A stretch of DNA of 64,000 nucleotides from Streptomyces sp. NBC_00224 (GTDB taxonomy: Bacteria > Actinomycetota > Actinomycetes > Streptomycetales > Streptomycetaceae): the NCBI RefSeq assembly GCF_041435195.1, contig NZ_CP108106.1:4746501-4810500 (forward strand), read 5' to 3'. Shown here one piece after another: positions 7,646 to 17,090 of this stretch. Both the position numbers and the translations under genes were made by a program. The notes below the pieces were generated by a model, which saw only the letters and a list, made by a program, of their open reading frames with translations, did not search any database and was not told the DNA's origin. The stretch's first letter is position 1, and every line of letters starts with the position of its first letter.

Positions 7646-9112
7646 ATGAGTCTCTCCCTGCGCTTCGCCGCCGGATCCCACAAGGGCATGATCCGCGAGG
7701 GCAACGAGGACTCCGGTTACGCGGGTCCGCGCCTCCTCGCCATCGCCGACGGCATGGGCGGCCAGGCCGCCGGTGAGGTCGCCTCCTCCGAGGTGATCTC
7801 CACCCTGGTCACGCTCGACGACGACGTGCCCGGCTCCGACATCCTCACCTCGCTCGGTACGGCGGTGCAGCGCGCCAACGACCAGCTGCGCATGATGGTC
7901 GAGGAGGACCCCCAGCTGGAGGGGATGGGCACCACGCTCACCGCTCTGCTGTGGACGGGCCAGCGCCTCGGGCTTGTGCACGTGGGCGACTCGCGCGCGT
8001 ATCTGCTGCGCGACGGCGTGCTCACCCAGATCACGCAGGACCACACCTGGGTGCAGCGGCTCGTGGACGAGGGCCGCATCACCGAGGAGGAGGCGACGAC
8101 GCATCCGCAGCGCTCGCTGCTGATGCGCGCGCTCGGCAGCGGCGACCACGTCGAGCCGGACCTGTCGATCCGCGAGGTGCGGGCGGGCGACCGCTATCTG
8201 ATCTGCTCCGACGGCCTGTCGGGGGTGGTGTCCCACCAGACGATGGAGGACACCCTCGCCAGCTACCAGGGCCCGCAGGAGACGGTGCAGGAGCTGATCC
8301 AGCTCGCGCTGCGCGGCGGCGGCCCGGACAACATCACGGTGATCGTGGCGGACGTCCTGGACGTCGACTCCGGCGACACGCTGGCCGGGCAGCTCAGCGA
8401 CATCCCGGTGATCGTGGGCGCGGTCGCCGAGAACCAGCTCCAGCTCAACGACGACGGGGCGATGCAGACCCCGGCGGGCCGCGCCTCGGGCCTCGGCCGT
8501 CCCACCCCGCCGCAGGGGGGCTTCGGCCCGCCCGGCAGCGGTGAGGACTCCGGCTACGGCGCCCCGCCCGAGGGCTCCTTCGGCGCCTACACGGACGAGG
8601 ACTTCGTCAAGCCGCGGCGCGGCAGGTGGCTGAAGAGATCCGCCTACATCGTGCTCGCGCTGGCCGTGCTCGGCGGCGGGCTGTACGGCGGCTACCGCTG
8701 GACGCAGACCCAGTACTTCGTCGGTACCAAGGACGAGCACGTCGCGCTCTACCAGGGCATCAGCCAGGACCTGGCCTGGGTGAAGCTGTCGAAGGTGGAG
8801 ACCGACCACCCCGAGGTCGAACTCAAGTACCTGCCGCCGTACCAGCGCAAGCAGGTCGAGGCGACGATCGCGGAGAGCAGTCTCTCCAAGGCCCAGGCCA
8901 AGATCATCGAACTGTCCACGCAGGCGTCGGCGTGCAAGAAGGACGAGCAGCGGCGCGCCGCCGAGAGCCAGAACCCGCCGAAGACCGGTACGACGGCGTC
9001 ACCGTCGCCGTCCGGCAAGACCGGTTCCACCAAGACCACCGCCACTCCCACGCCCGGCCCCAGCCTCTCGGAGGAAGAGCAGAAGCTGGTCCCGCAGTGC
9101 GGTAAGCAGTAG
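7646..9112 (+). CDS. pstP: PP2C-family Ser/Thr phosphatase (PstP type)
   Basis: 488 residues from the ATG at 7646, which follows GAGGTGGGT and where the PP2C fold begins (MSLSLRFAAG). A GTG at 7598 with GGAGG nine bases upstream is a credible alternative adding 16 residues. Metal ligands are visible: Asp22 in EGNED, Asp35-Gly36 in DGMGG, Asp in CSDGLS, and GGPDNIT near 228. The catalytic domain ends near 240. A Gly/Pro-rich linker leads to a membrane helix at about 331-351 and an external domain ending in a Ser/Thr/Pro-rich tail. It should dephosphorylate PknB and its substrates at the membrane, giving an opposed kinase and phosphatase in one cluster. Confidence 0.92.
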   Translation: MSLSLRFAAGSHKGMIREGNEDSGYAGPRLLAIADGMGGQAAGEVASSEVISTLVTLDDDVPGSDILTSLGTAVQRANDQLRMMVEEDPQLEGMGTTLTALLWTGQRLGLVHVGDSRAYLLRDGVLTQITQDHTWVQRLVDEGRITEEEATTHPQRSLLMRALGSGDHVEPDLSIREVRAGDRYLICSDGLSGVVSHQTMEDTLASYQGPQETVQELIQLALRGGGPDNITVIVADVLDVDSGDTLAGQLSDIPVIVGAVAENQLQLNDDGAMQTPAGRASGLGRPTPPQGGFGPPGSGEDSGYGAPPEGSFGAYTDEDFVKPRRGRWLKRSAYIVLALAVLGGGLYGGYRWTQTQYFVGTKDEHVALYQGISQDLAWVKLSKVETDHPEVELKYLPPYQRKQVEATIAESSLSKAQAKIIELSTQASACKKDEQRRAAESQNPPKTGTTASPSPSGKTGSTKTTATPTPGPSLSEEEQKLVPQCGKQ

Positions 9113-9138
9113 GCAGCCGTAGGGGGCCTTTCCACACC

Positions 9139-10560
9139 ATGAGCGTTGTCACCAACACGACCACCATCGGCGCGATCGACGCACCGAGCCGTCGCAACAC
9201 CGAGCTCGCGCTGCTCGTCTTCGCCGTCGCCATCCCGGTGTTCGCGTACGCCAACGTGGGCCTGGCCATGACCGGCAAGCTGCCTTCCGGCATGCTCGGT
9301 TACGGTCTGGGCCTCGGGCTGCTCGCGGCCGTCGGGCACCTCGTGGTGCGCAAGTTCGCCCCGTACGCGGACCCGCTGCTGCTGCCGCTGGCGACGCTGC
9401 TGAACGGGCTGGGCCTGGTGATGATCTGGCGCCTGGACCAGTCACCGCGCCTGATCCAGAGGGCCAAGAGCGCCTTCGGCGCCTTCCACCCGGACGCGCC
9501 CAAGCAGATGCTGTACACGGCGATCGGCGTGGCGCTGTTCATCGGCGTGCTCATGCTCCTGAAGGACCACCGGATCCTCCAGCGCTACACGTACATCTCG
9601 ATGGCCGCCTCGCTGTTCCTGCTGATCCTGCCGATGTTCTTCCCGGCAGTGAACGGCGCCAAGATCTGGATCTCCATCCCCGGCTTCGGCACCATCCAGC
9701 CCGGCGAGTTCGCGAAGATCATCATCGCGGTGTTCTTCTCCGGCTACCTCATGGTCAAGCGGGACGCGCTGGCGCTCGCCAGCCGCCGCTTCATGGGCCT
9801 GTACCTGCCGCGCGGCCGTGACCTCGGTCCGATCCTCGTGGTGTGGGGCGTCTCGATCCTCATCCTGGTCTTCGAGACCGACCTGGGCACCTCGCTGCTC
9901 TTCTTCGGCCTCTTCGTGATCATGCTGTACGTGGCCACCGAACGCACCAGCTGGATCGTCTTCGGTCTGCTGATGTCGGCGGCCGGCGCGGTCGCCGTGG
10001 CCTCCTTCGAGCCGCATGTGCAGTCCCGGGTGAACGCCTGGCTCGATCCGTTCGCCTGCTACAAGACCGACAAGACCGGCGCCTGCGAGCAGATCGGCCA
10101 GGCGATCATGTCGTTCGGCTCGGGCGGCACGCTCGGCACGGGCCTGGGCCAGGGCAACTCCGACCTGATCGGCTTCGCCGCCAACGCCGACTTCATCCTC
10201 TCCACCGTCGGCGAGGAGCTGGGCCTGGCCGGGATGATGGCGATCCTGCTGATCTACGGCTTGATCGTGGAGCGGGGCGTGCGCACCGCGCTCGCCGCCC
10301 GCGACCCGTTCGGCAAGCTGCTGGCCATCGGCCTCTCGGGCGCGTTCGCGCTCCAGGTCTTCGTGGTCGCCGGCGGTGTCATGGGTCTCATCCCGCTGAC
10401 CGGTATGACCATGCCGTTCCTCGCACAGGGCGGCTCCTCGGTCATCGCCAACTGGGCGCTGATCGGCATCCTCATCCGGATCAGCGACACCGCGCGCCGC
10501 CCGGCGCCCGCCCCTGCCCCATCCCCCGACGCCGAGATGACCCAGGTGGTCCGACCGTGA
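9139..10560 (+). CDS. FtsW/RodA/SpoVE-family SEDS glycosyltransferase
   Basis: 473 residues with about ten membrane segments. SEDS proteins polymerise lipid II glycan chains together with a class B PBP. Family marks include GAKIWISIPGFGTIQPGEFAK, the acidic motif FETDLGTSLLFFG near 240, STVGEELGLAG, and the C-terminal PLTGMTMPFLAQGGSS. The next gene is a class B PBP whose GTG overlaps this stop by four bases, so the two are translationally coupled partners. The cluster matches the rodA-pbpA pair beside pknB in mycobacteria. A family name of FtsW or RodA is justified, but the exact choice is not. Confidence 0.92.
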   Translation: MSVVTNTTTIGAIDAPSRRNTELALLVFAVAIPVFAYANVGLAMTGKLPSGMLGYGLGLGLLAAVGHLVVRKFAPYADPLLLPLATLLNGLGLVMIWRLDQSPRLIQRAKSAFGAFHPDAPKQMLYTAIGVALFIGVLMLLKDHRILQRYTYISMAASLFLLILPMFFPAVNGAKIWISIPGFGTIQPGEFAKIIIAVFFSGYLMVKRDALALASRRFMGLYLPRGRDLGPILVVWGVSILILVFETDLGTSLLFFGLFVIMLYVATERTSWIVFGLLMSAAGAVAVASFEPHVQSRVNAWLDPFACYKTDKTGACEQIGQAIMSFGSGGTLGTGLGQGNSDLIGFAANADFILSTVGEELGLAGMMAILLIYGLIVERGVRTALAARDPFGKLLAIGLSGAFALQVFVVAGGVMGLIPLTGMTMPFLAQGGSSVIANWALIGILIRISDTARRPAPAPAPSPDAEMTQVVRP

Positions 10561-12011
10561 ACAAGCCCTTGCGACGGATCGCGATCTTCTGCGGGCTGCT
10601 GATCATGGCCCTGATGATCCGCGACAACTGGCTCCAGTACGTGCGCGCCGACGAGCTGAACGCGCACAAGTACAACCGCCGGGTCCAGATCGAGCGGTTC
10701 GCCCACGAGCGCGGCAACATCATCACGGCCGACGGCCAGCCGATGACCTCCTCCAAGGAGACCTCGGGCAGCGACTTCAAGTTCAAGCGGACCTGGAACA
10801 ACGGCACCCTCTGGTCGCCGGTGACCGGCTTCAACTCGCAGGCCTTCGACTCCTCGCAGCTGGAGAACATCGAGGACAAGATCCTCTCCGGCAACGACGA
10901 CCGGCTCTTCTTCGACCGCACCCTGTCGATGTTCACGGGTGAGAAGAAGCAGGGCGGCAACGTCGTCACCACTCTCAACAGCGCGGCCCAGAAGGCTGCC
11001 TTCGAGGGGCTCGGCGGCAAGAAGGGCGCCGTCGCCGCGATCGACCCGCGCACCGGCGCGATCCTGGCACTGGCCTCGACGCCGTCGTACGACCCGTCGG
11101 TCTTCGCGGGCAACACCAATGCCGACACCAACGCCCGCCAGAAGCTGCTCAACGACAAAGACAAGCCCATGCTGAACCGGGCGCTGCGCGAGACCTACCC
11201 GCCCGGCTCCACGTTCAAGGTGGTCACCGCGTCGGCGGCGCTGGAGAACGGGCTGTACACCAGCATCGACGAGCCGACCCGCTCACCGGTGCCGTACCCG
11301 CTGCCGCAGTCGACGACCCCGCTGAAGAACGAGGGCAACATCCCCTGCGAGAACGCCAACCTCAAGGTGGCGCTCCAGTGGTCCTGCAACACCGTCTTCG
11401 GCAAGATCAGCGATGACCTCGGCAACAAGAAGATGATCGACGAGGCCAACAAGTTCGGCTTCAACGACGAGGTCTTCACCCCCGTCCGGGCCGACGCCAG
11501 CGTCTACCCCAAGGACAACCGGCCGCAGAACGCGATGGCCGGCATCGGCCAGGCCTCCAACCGCGCCACCCCGCTCCAGATGGCCATGGTCGCCGCCGCC
11601 GTCGCCAACGACGGCAAGCTGATGAAGCCGTACATGGTCGACCAGCTCCAGGCGCCGAACCTCGACGTCCTCTCCAAGACCCAGCCGGAGAAGATGAGCC
11701 AGCCGCTGTCGGCGGCCAACGCCCAGAAGGTCCAGGCGCTGATGGAGAACGTCGTCACGGACGGTACGGGCAAGAGGGGCGCCATCGACGGCGTCACCGT
11801 CGGCGGCAAGACCGGTACCGCCCAGCACGGCCTCAACAACAGCGAGAAGCCGTACGCCTGGTTCATCTCGTACGCCAAGACCGACCAGGGCTCCCCGGTC
11901 GCGGTCGCCGTGGTCGTCGAGGACGGCGACGCCAACCGCGACGACATCTCCGGCGGCGGTCTGGCCGCCCCCATCGCCAAGGCTGTGATGAAGGCGGTGC
12001 TCAAGAAGTAA
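10557..12011 (+). CDS. pbpA: Class B penicillin-binding protein PbpA
   Basis: 484 residues from the GTG at 10557, which overlaps the upstream stop as GTGA. A short cytoplasmic N-terminus and one membrane helix (about 8-22) lead to the PBP dimerisation domain and then the transpeptidase domain. The catalytic motifs are all present: S218-T-F-K221, S276-C-N278 and K418-T-G420. It cross-links peptidoglycan outside the membrane, with the SEDS protein encoded just upstream as polymerase partner. The mycobacterial PbpA in the same context is a PknB substrate. Two parS sites follow immediately after the stop. Confidence 0.93.
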   Translation: MNKPLRRIAIFCGLLIMALMIRDNWLQYVRADELNAHKYNRRVQIERFAHERGNIITADGQPMTSSKETSGSDFKFKRTWNNGTLWSPVTGFNSQAFDSSQLENIEDKILSGNDDRLFFDRTLSMFTGEKKQGGNVVTTLNSAAQKAAFEGLGGKKGAVAAIDPRTGAILALASTPSYDPSVFAGNTNADTNARQKLLNDKDKPMLNRALRETYPPGSTFKVVTASAALENGLYTSIDEPTRSPVPYPLPQSTTPLKNEGNIPCENANLKVALQWSCNTVFGKISDDLGNKKMIDEANKFGFNDEVFTPVRADASVYPKDNRPQNAMAGIGQASNRATPLQMAMVAAAVANDGKLMKPYMVDQLQAPNLDVLSKTQPEKMSQPLSAANAQKVQALMENVVTDGTGKRGAIDGVTVGGKTGTAQHGLNNSEKPYAWFISYAKTDQGSPVAVAVVVEDGDANRDDISGGGLAAPIAKAVMKAVLKK

Positions 12012-12020
12012 CCTCGGGAC

Positions 12021-12034
12021 GTTTCACGTGAAAC
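12021..12034. promoter_or_regulatory. parS: parS site (left of a pair)
   Basis: Exact GTTTCACGTGAAAC nine bases after the pbpA stop. Its start is 21 bases from that of the second copy, about two helical turns, so two ParB dimers would load on the same face. Confidence 0.95.
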
Positions 12035-12041
12035 AGTCCTC

Positions 12042-12055
12042 GTTTCACGTGAAAC
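12042..12055. promoter_or_regulatory. parS: parS site (right of a pair)
   Basis: Exact GTTTCACGTGAAAC in the pbpA-pknB gap, about 150 bases ahead of pknB. Together with the 12021 copy it forms a tandem pair inside the cell-wall cluster. Confidence 0.95.
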
Positions 12056-12200
12056 GTCTCTCGCGACCTGTACCGGTCCGGTATCAGCTGACGGTCACGG
12101 ACAGATCCGCTACCGGTGCCCGGTAGCGTATGCGCGAACAGCACACCGCCGGACCACACACACGGGTGCGGTCGGGACTGACGGAGAGGGCTGGAACGTT

Positions 12201-14204
12201 ATGGAAGAGCCGCGTCGCCTCGGCGGCCGGTACGAGCTGGGCCAGGTGCTCGGCCGTGGTGGCATGGCGGAGGTCTACCTCGCGCACGACACCCGGCTCG
12301 GCCGCACCGTCGCTGTGAAGACGCTGCGGGCCGACCTCGCCCGCGACCCGTCCTTCCAGGCCCGGTTCCGCCGTGAGGCCCAGTCCGCCGCCTCGCTCAA
12401 CCACCCGGCGATCGTCGCGGTCTACGACACCGGCGAGGACTACGTCGACAACATCTCCATCCCGTACATCGTGATGGAGTACGTCGACGGATCCACCCTG
12501 CGTGAGCTGCTTCACTCCGGGCGCAAGCTGCTGCCCGAGCGCACGCTGGAGATGACGGTCGGCATCCTCCAGGCCCTGGAGTACTCCCACCGCGCCGGAA
12601 TCGTCCACCGCGACATCAAACCGGCCAACGTCATGCTGACGCGCACCGGCCAGGTCAAGGTCATGGACTTCGGCATCGCGCGGGCCATGGGCGACTCCGG
12701 CATGACGATGACGCAGACCGCGGCCGTCATCGGCACCGCCCAGTACCTCTCCCCGGAGCAGGCCAAGGGCGAGCAGGTCGACGCCCGCTCCGACCTGTAT
12801 TCGACGGGCTGCCTCCTCTACGAGCTGCTGACCGTCCGGCCGCCGTTCGTGGGCGACTCGCCGGTCGCGGTCGCCTACCAGCACGTACGGGAAGAGCCGC
12901 AGCCGCCGAGTAACTTCGACGCTGAGATCACGCCCGAGATGGACGCCATCGTCCTGAAGGCGCTGGTCAAGGACCCGGACTACCGCTACCAGTCGGCCGA
13001 CGAGATGCGCGCCGACATCGAGGCCTGTCTGGACGGCCAGCCGGTCGCCGCGACCGCCGCCATGGGCGCGGCCGGCTACGGCGGCTACGACGCCTACACC
13101 TCGGGCCCCCAGGACCAGCCGACGACCGCGCTGCGCCCCACGGACGCGGCAGGCCAGACGTCCATGATGCCCCCGGTCAGCCCGGACGAGGGCGGCTACG
13201 GCTACGACGACCGCCCCGGCCGCCGCCGCCAGAAGAAGTCGCACACCTCGACGATCCTGCTGGTGCTCGCCGGTGTGCTGGTGCTCGTCGGAGCCATCCT
13301 GATCGGCAAGTCGGTCTTCGGCGGGGGCGGCGACAGCGGCCAGGTGCCGGTGCCGCAGCTGGTCGGCGAGACCCAGAAGTCCGCCGAGACCCTGACGGCG
13401 AACGTCGGCCTCAAGCTGACCGTGTCCAAGACCGAGCCCTGCGCCGACCAGCCCAAGGGCAGCGTCTGCAGCCAGAGCCCGACCAGCGGCAAGCTGAACA
13501 AGGGCGACGCCGTCTCGGTCGTCGTCTCGGCCGGCGCGCCCAAGGTCGAGGTCCCGGACGTCAAGGAGAAGAAGAAGGACAGCGCGACCCAGCTCCTCCA
13601 GGACAAGGGCTTCACCTTCAAGACGACCACCGTCGAGTCCGACCAGGAGGAGGGCACGGTCGTCAGCCAGAGCCCCGAGGGCGGCACCCAGGCCGAGAAG
13701 GGCTCCGAGGTCACGCTCACCATCGCCAAGAAGAAGACGTCCAAGCTCCCCGACGTCACGGGCACCGACTACAACGCGGCGGTGGCGCAGCTCAGCACGC
13801 TCGGATACGTCAATGTGTCCCGCCAGGACGTCGACTCGACCAAGCCCGCGGGCCAGGTCGTCGACCAGACGCCCAAGGGCAACACCAACCAGACCAAGGA
13901 CGTCCAGATCGTCCTGAAGGTCTCCAAGGGCCCGCAGACGCCCACGCTGGTCCCGGTGCCCGGTCTGTTCGGGCTGACCGTGAAGCAGGCCACCGAGAAG
14001 CTCAACGCGGCCGGATTCAGCAACATCCAGTTCGCGCCGGGCAGCTCCAGCGACGAGAAGGCCCGGGTCACCACGCAGACCCCGGCGGCCAACACCCCGT
14101 CCGACCCGGCCACCACGGCGATCGTCCTGACGACGATCGGCGGCGGCGGGAACCAGGGCCAGGACGGCGGGAACTTCCCGTTCGGCGGCCCGTCCGGCGG
14201 CTGA
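12201..14204 (+). CDS. pknB: PASTA-domain Ser/Thr protein kinase PknB
   Basis: 667 residues; the ATG is preceded by GGAGAGGG. The kinase domain (about 8-275) is complete: GRGGMAEVY glycine loop, Lys40 in VAVK, catalytic Asp138 in HRDIKPAN, and DFG at 156-158. A juxtamembrane linker leads to a membrane helix at about 350-370, then four PASTA repeats (about 380-650) that recognise muropeptides or lipid II outside the cell. It is the regulator of the upstream cluster; FhaA, FhaB, PbpA and the phosphatase are expected partners. A 190-base gap with two parS sites separates it from pbpA, so it may have its own promoter. Confidence 0.95.
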   Translation: MEEPRRLGGRYELGQVLGRGGMAEVYLAHDTRLGRTVAVKTLRADLARDPSFQARFRREAQSAASLNHPAIVAVYDTGEDYVDNISIPYIVMEYVDGSTLRELLHSGRKLLPERTLEMTVGILQALEYSHRAGIVHRDIKPANVMLTRTGQVKVMDFGIARAMGDSGMTMTQTAAVIGTAQYLSPEQAKGEQVDARSDLYSTGCLLYELLTVRPPFVGDSPVAVAYQHVREEPQPPSNFDAEITPEMDAIVLKALVKDPDYRYQSADEMRADIEACLDGQPVAATAAMGAAGYGGYDAYTSGPQDQPTTALRPTDAAGQTSMMPPVSPDEGGYGYDDRPGRRRQKKSHTSTILLVLAGVLVLVGAILIGKSVFGGGGDSGQVPVPQLVGETQKSAETLTANVGLKLTVSKTEPCADQPKGSVCSQSPTSGKLNKGDAVSVVVSAGAPKVEVPDVKEKKKDSATQLLQDKGFTFKTTTVESDQEEGTVVSQSPEGGTQAEKGSEVTLTIAKKKTSKLPDVTGTDYNAAVAQLSTLGYVNVSRQDVDSTKPAGQVVDQTPKGNTNQTKDVQIVLKVSKGPQTPTLVPVPGLFGLTVKQATEKLNAAGFSNIQFAPGSSSDEKARVTTQTPAANTPSDPATTAIVLTTIGGGGNQGQDGGNFPFGGPSGG

Positions 14205-14220
14205 CCGAAAGCACAGCGCG

Positions 14221-14253
14221 AAGCCCCGGTCCCCTTCACAGGGGGCCGGGGCT
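14221..14253. terminator. Bidirectional terminator between pknB and srtE2
   Basis: A GC-rich hairpin with arms beginning AAGCCCCGG and ending CCGGGGCTT, a short loop, and TTTT on the plus side. It separates rightward pknB from the leftward sortase gene ending at 14297. Confidence 0.8.
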
Positions 14254-14296
14254 TTTCCGTACGCACGCCGTGTACGCGGAGGCCGGGCAGGGGGTG

Positions 14297-15031
14297 CTAG
14301 CGCAGCTCCACGGGCTTCGTGCGCTTCTCGTCGACCTTCTGGGTGCGCACCAGCTCGCCCCACACGACGTAGCGGTAGTCGGAGGTGTAGACGGGCGTGC
14401 ACGTTGTCAGCGTGATGTAGCGGCCCGGCTTCTTGGCGCCCGACTCCTTCGGCACCGGCTTGAGGACGTCGACGTTGTACTTCGACGTCTCCTTGAGCTC
14501 CGCGTACGTCTTGTAGACGTACCAGGTGTCCTTCGTCTCGAAGACGATCGGGTCGCCGGTCCTTATCTTGTCGATGTTGTGGAACTTCGCACCGTGGCCG
14601 TCGCGGTGCGCGGCCAGCGTGAAGTTGCCCTTGGTGCCGCTCTCGGGCAGGGCCGCCTTCAGCGGGTCGGTGTAGTAGCCCGCGACGCCGCCGTTGAGCA
14701 CCTTGGTGTCGGTGCCCCGCTTGACCAGCACCTCGCCGTTCTTCATGGCGGGGACGTGCAGGAAGCCGATGCCGCCCTTGGTGTCGAGGGCGCCGGGGCC
14801 GCTGTTCGCCCAGTCGCGGCGGACGTCCTTGCCGTCCTTGGCCGCCTCGCGGTCCGCTATGACGTTGGTCCACCACAGCGAGTAGACGACGAAGAGGCCG
14901 AGCACCAGCCCGGCCGTGATCAGCAGCTCGCCGATGACGCTGACGACGCCGGCGACCACACCGCGGCGGCGCGGGCGCGGCGGGACGGGGGCGTCGGTCT
15001 GCTGCTCGTCGTGCTCGGTCCTCACTGCCAC
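14297..15031 (-). CDS. srtE2: Class E sortase (SrtE2 type)
   Basis: 244 residues from a GTG at 15031; a GTG at 15025 is an alternative. One N-terminal membrane helix follows a short Arg/Pro-rich cytoplasmic tail. The sortase fold then shows the catalytic His in AAHRDGHG (about 141), Cys at about 211 in TLTTCTP, and Arg at about 220 in DYRYVVWG. Class E sortases of streptomycetes recognise LAXTG signals and anchor long chaplins to peptidoglycan, which is needed for aerial growth. The position next to pknB matches S. coelicolor SrtE2. It lies 20 bases after the next sortase gene, so they are probably one operon. Confidence 0.88.
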   Translation of the reverse strand: MAVRTEHDEQQTDAPVPPRPRRRGVVAGVVSVIGELLITAGLVLGLFVVYSLWWTNVIADREAAKDGKDVRRDWANSGPGALDTKGGIGFLHVPAMKNGEVLVKRGTDTKVLNGGVAGYYTDPLKAALPESGTKGNFTLAAHRDGHGAKFHNIDKIRTGDPIVFETKDTWYVYKTYAELKETSKYNVDVLKPVPKESGAKKPGRYITLTTCTPVYTSDYRYVVWGELVRTQKVDEKRTKPVELR

Positions 15032-15051
15032 CGCACCTGTCTGTCGTTCCG

Positions 15052-16215
15052 TCAGCCGGAGAGCGCGTCGGGCACGCCCTTGCTGCGCGGTCGTTCGTCG
15101 ACCATCTTGCCCCACACGATCATTCGGTACGTACTCGTGAATTCGGGGGTGCAGGTCGTCAGCGTCATGTAGCGGCCCGGCCGGGTGAACCCCGAGCCGA
15201 CCGGGACCGGCTTGAGCACCGAGACGTTCCTGGGGCTGGTCGACGGGAGCGTGCTGGTGATCGCGTACGTGTAGTACGCCTGCTGGGTCTCCACGATCAC
15301 CAGATCGCCCGGCTTGAGCCGGTTGATGTAACGGAAGGGCTCGCCGTGCGTGTTGCGGTGCCCGGCGACCGCGAAGTTGCCGGTCTTGTCGCCCGGCATC
15401 GCGGTCTTCAGGCTCCCCTGGCCGTAGTGGCCGACCATGCCCTTGTCGAGGACCTTGTGCTTGTTGATGCCCTCGGCGACGGGGACGACCACGTCCAGCT
15501 TGGGGATGTGCATGATGGCGAAGCCCTTGCCGGGCGCGAAGACGCCGGGGGCCTTCTTGCCGCTGGCCCAGTCGTGCGTGATCTTCTTCGCCTCGCTGCC
15601 CGCCTGCTGATGGGCGCGGATGTTGGTCCACCACAGCTGGTACGTGACGAACAGCAGCATCATCACGCCGAGCGTGATGAACAGTTCACCGATGACGCGG
15701 CTGGCCACCACGGCCGCGCTGTCCTTGCGCGCCTTGGCGGCGCGGCGCGCCTCGGCGCGGGTCGGCGGACGGCCGCTCACCACGGGCTCGGCGGACGCGG
15801 CCGGGGCCCGGTGCCCCCGTGCCTTGGCGGCCCGGCGCCGCTCGGCCCGCCCACCGGTGGGGGGTGCGGGCGTCTCGGCTATTCGCTTGAGCGCCATGGT
15901 CGCGTCGTCGAAGGGGACGACGTCGGTCTCGGGCCCAGGCTCCGGCTCTGGCTCGGGGAGAGGCGGACCGGGGTCCGCGGCGGGCTCCGCGTACCACTCC
16001 TGCACGGGCGCAGCCGCCGCTTGCGCCACGCGCGCGTAGGCATCGCCCGGCATCTGAGCCTGGGCTTGTACCTGGACCTGGGGCTGAGCCTGGTCCAGGG
16101 GCTGAGCCTGGTCCTGCGGGATGTTGTCCGCCCTGAACCACGGCGACCCGTGACCACCCGCCGGTAGGGGGTCCGTCAGCGGGTCGTACTCGTGCTCGGG
16201 CCGGACGGCCGTCAC
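15052..16215 (-). CDS. srtE1: Class E sortase (SrtE1 type) with long N-terminal tail
   Basis: 387 residues from a GTG at 16215 that overlaps the pabA stop as GTGA. About 180 residues precede the membrane helix: a Gln/Ala-repeat stretch, a Pro/Glu-rich stretch (PEPEPEPGPE), and a basic stretch just before the helix. The catalytic domain has His at about 286 in AGHRNTHG, Cys at about 355 in TLTTCTPEF and Arg at about 364. It anchors LAXTG proteins outside the membrane. The position matches S. coelicolor SrtE1. The long cytoplasmic tail is low-complexity and unlike the two neighbouring sortases. Confidence 0.88.
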   Translation of the reverse strand: MTAVRPEHEYDPLTDPLPAGGHGSPWFRADNIPQDQAQPLDQAQPQVQVQAQAQMPGDAYARVAQAAAAPVQEWYAEPAADPGPPLPEPEPEPGPETDVVPFDDATMALKRIAETPAPPTGGRAERRRAAKARGHRAPAASAEPVVSGRPPTRAEARRAAKARKDSAAVVASRVIGELFITLGVMMLLFVTYQLWWTNIRAHQQAGSEAKKITHDWASGKKAPGVFAPGKGFAIMHIPKLDVVVPVAEGINKHKVLDKGMVGHYGQGSLKTAMPGDKTGNFAVAGHRNTHGEPFRYINRLKPGDLVIVETQQAYYTYAITSTLPSTSPRNVSVLKPVPVGSGFTRPGRYMTLTTCTPEFTSTYRMIVWGKMVDERPRSKGVPDALSG

Positions 16216-16850
16216 GCCGCGGCCTTGCCCACCACCGGTGCCAGGCCTGCCGACCGCTCGACGGCTCCCGTGTCCCCGCACCGCACCAGCCAGTTGGCGA
16301 GCATCAGATGGCCGTGTTCGGTCAGGACGGACTCGGGGTGGAACTGGACGCCCTCCACGGGCAGTTCCCGGTGGCGCAGCCCCATCACGATGCCGTCGGC
16401 CGTCCAGGCGGTGACCTCCAGCTCCGCGGGGAGCGTGGCGGGCTCGGCGGCCAGCGAGTGGTACCGGGTCGCGGTGAACGGCGAGGGCAGCCCCTGGAAG
16501 ACCCCTGCGCCCTCGTGCAGGACCGGTGAGGTCTTGCCGTGCAGCAGCTCGGGCGCCCGGTCGACCACACCCCCGTACGCGACCATCATCGACTGCATCC
16601 CGAGGCAGACACCGAAGACCGGCACCCCGGTCGCCGCGCAGTGGCGCACCATGTCGATACAGACACCGGCCTGCTCGGGCGCGCCCGGGCCCGGTGAGAG
16701 CAGCACTCCGTCGAAGCCGTCCTGGGCGTGCTCCAGGGACACCTCGTCGTTGCGTACCACCTCGCACTCGGCGCCCAGCTGGTACAGGTACTGGACCAGG
16801 TTGAAGACAAAGCTGTCGTAGTTGTCCACGACGAGAACGCGTGCGCTCAT
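16212..16850 (-). CDS. pabA: Glutamine amidotransferase, PabA/TrpG family
   Basis: 212 residues from an ATG at 16850. This is a class I glutamine amidotransferase: VVDNYDSFVFNLVQYL at the start, the oxyanion motif SPGPGAPEQAG, the nucleophile Cys at about 80 in GVCLGMQ, and the His-Glu pair in FHPES. It would supply ammonia to aminodeoxychorismate synthase (folate) or anthranilate synthase (tryptophan). No pabB or trpE is adjacent, so the choice rests on the usual annotation of this locus. It overlaps its neighbours by four bases on both sides, giving strict translational coupling inside a sortase operon, although its job appears unrelated. Confidence 0.9.
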   Translation of the reverse strand: MSARVLVVDNYDSFVFNLVQYLYQLGAECEVVRNDEVSLEHAQDGFDGVLLSPGPGAPEQAGVCIDMVRHCAATGVPVFGVCLGMQSMMVAYGGVVDRAPELLHGKTSPVLHEGAGVFQGLPSPFTATRYHSLAAEPATLPAELEVTAWTADGIVMGLRHRELPVEGVQFHPESVLTEHGHLMLANWLVRCGDTGAVERSAGLAPVVGKAAA

Positions 16851-17023
16851 CGGGTCGCTCCCCTGCCCTGGTCGACGGTGACGTCGTTGAACGGCAGCAG
16901 CGGCTCCGCCCACGGGAAGATGTACTGGAAGAGCACATAGACAATCGCCAGTACCAGTACGAGCGAAGTGAACGCCCGTACCCACGCGTTGCCCGGCAGA
17001 TGCCGCCAGATCCAGCCGTACAT
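16847..17023 (-). CDS. Small conserved membrane protein, 58 residues
   Basis: An ATG at 17023 opens a 58-residue protein whose TGA overlaps the ATG of pabA. It starts MYGWIWRHLPGNAW, has one strong membrane helix (about 16-36, Leu/Val-rich), and ends with a short polar tail. The four-base overlap with pabA, the coupled chain pabA-srtE1, and ordinary codon use support a real gene. Function unknown. Its place between sortase genes suggests a membrane partner, but that is only inference. Confidence 0.8.
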   Translation of the reverse strand: MYGWIWRHLPGNAWVRAFTSLVLVLAIVYVLFQYIFPWAEPLLPFNDVTVDQGRGATR

Positions 17024-17090
17024 GCTGTCCGCTGTCCCTTCCGACGATCGTTACCGCACCAGACTAAGGGGCGGCGCTGTGGACAGGGGC

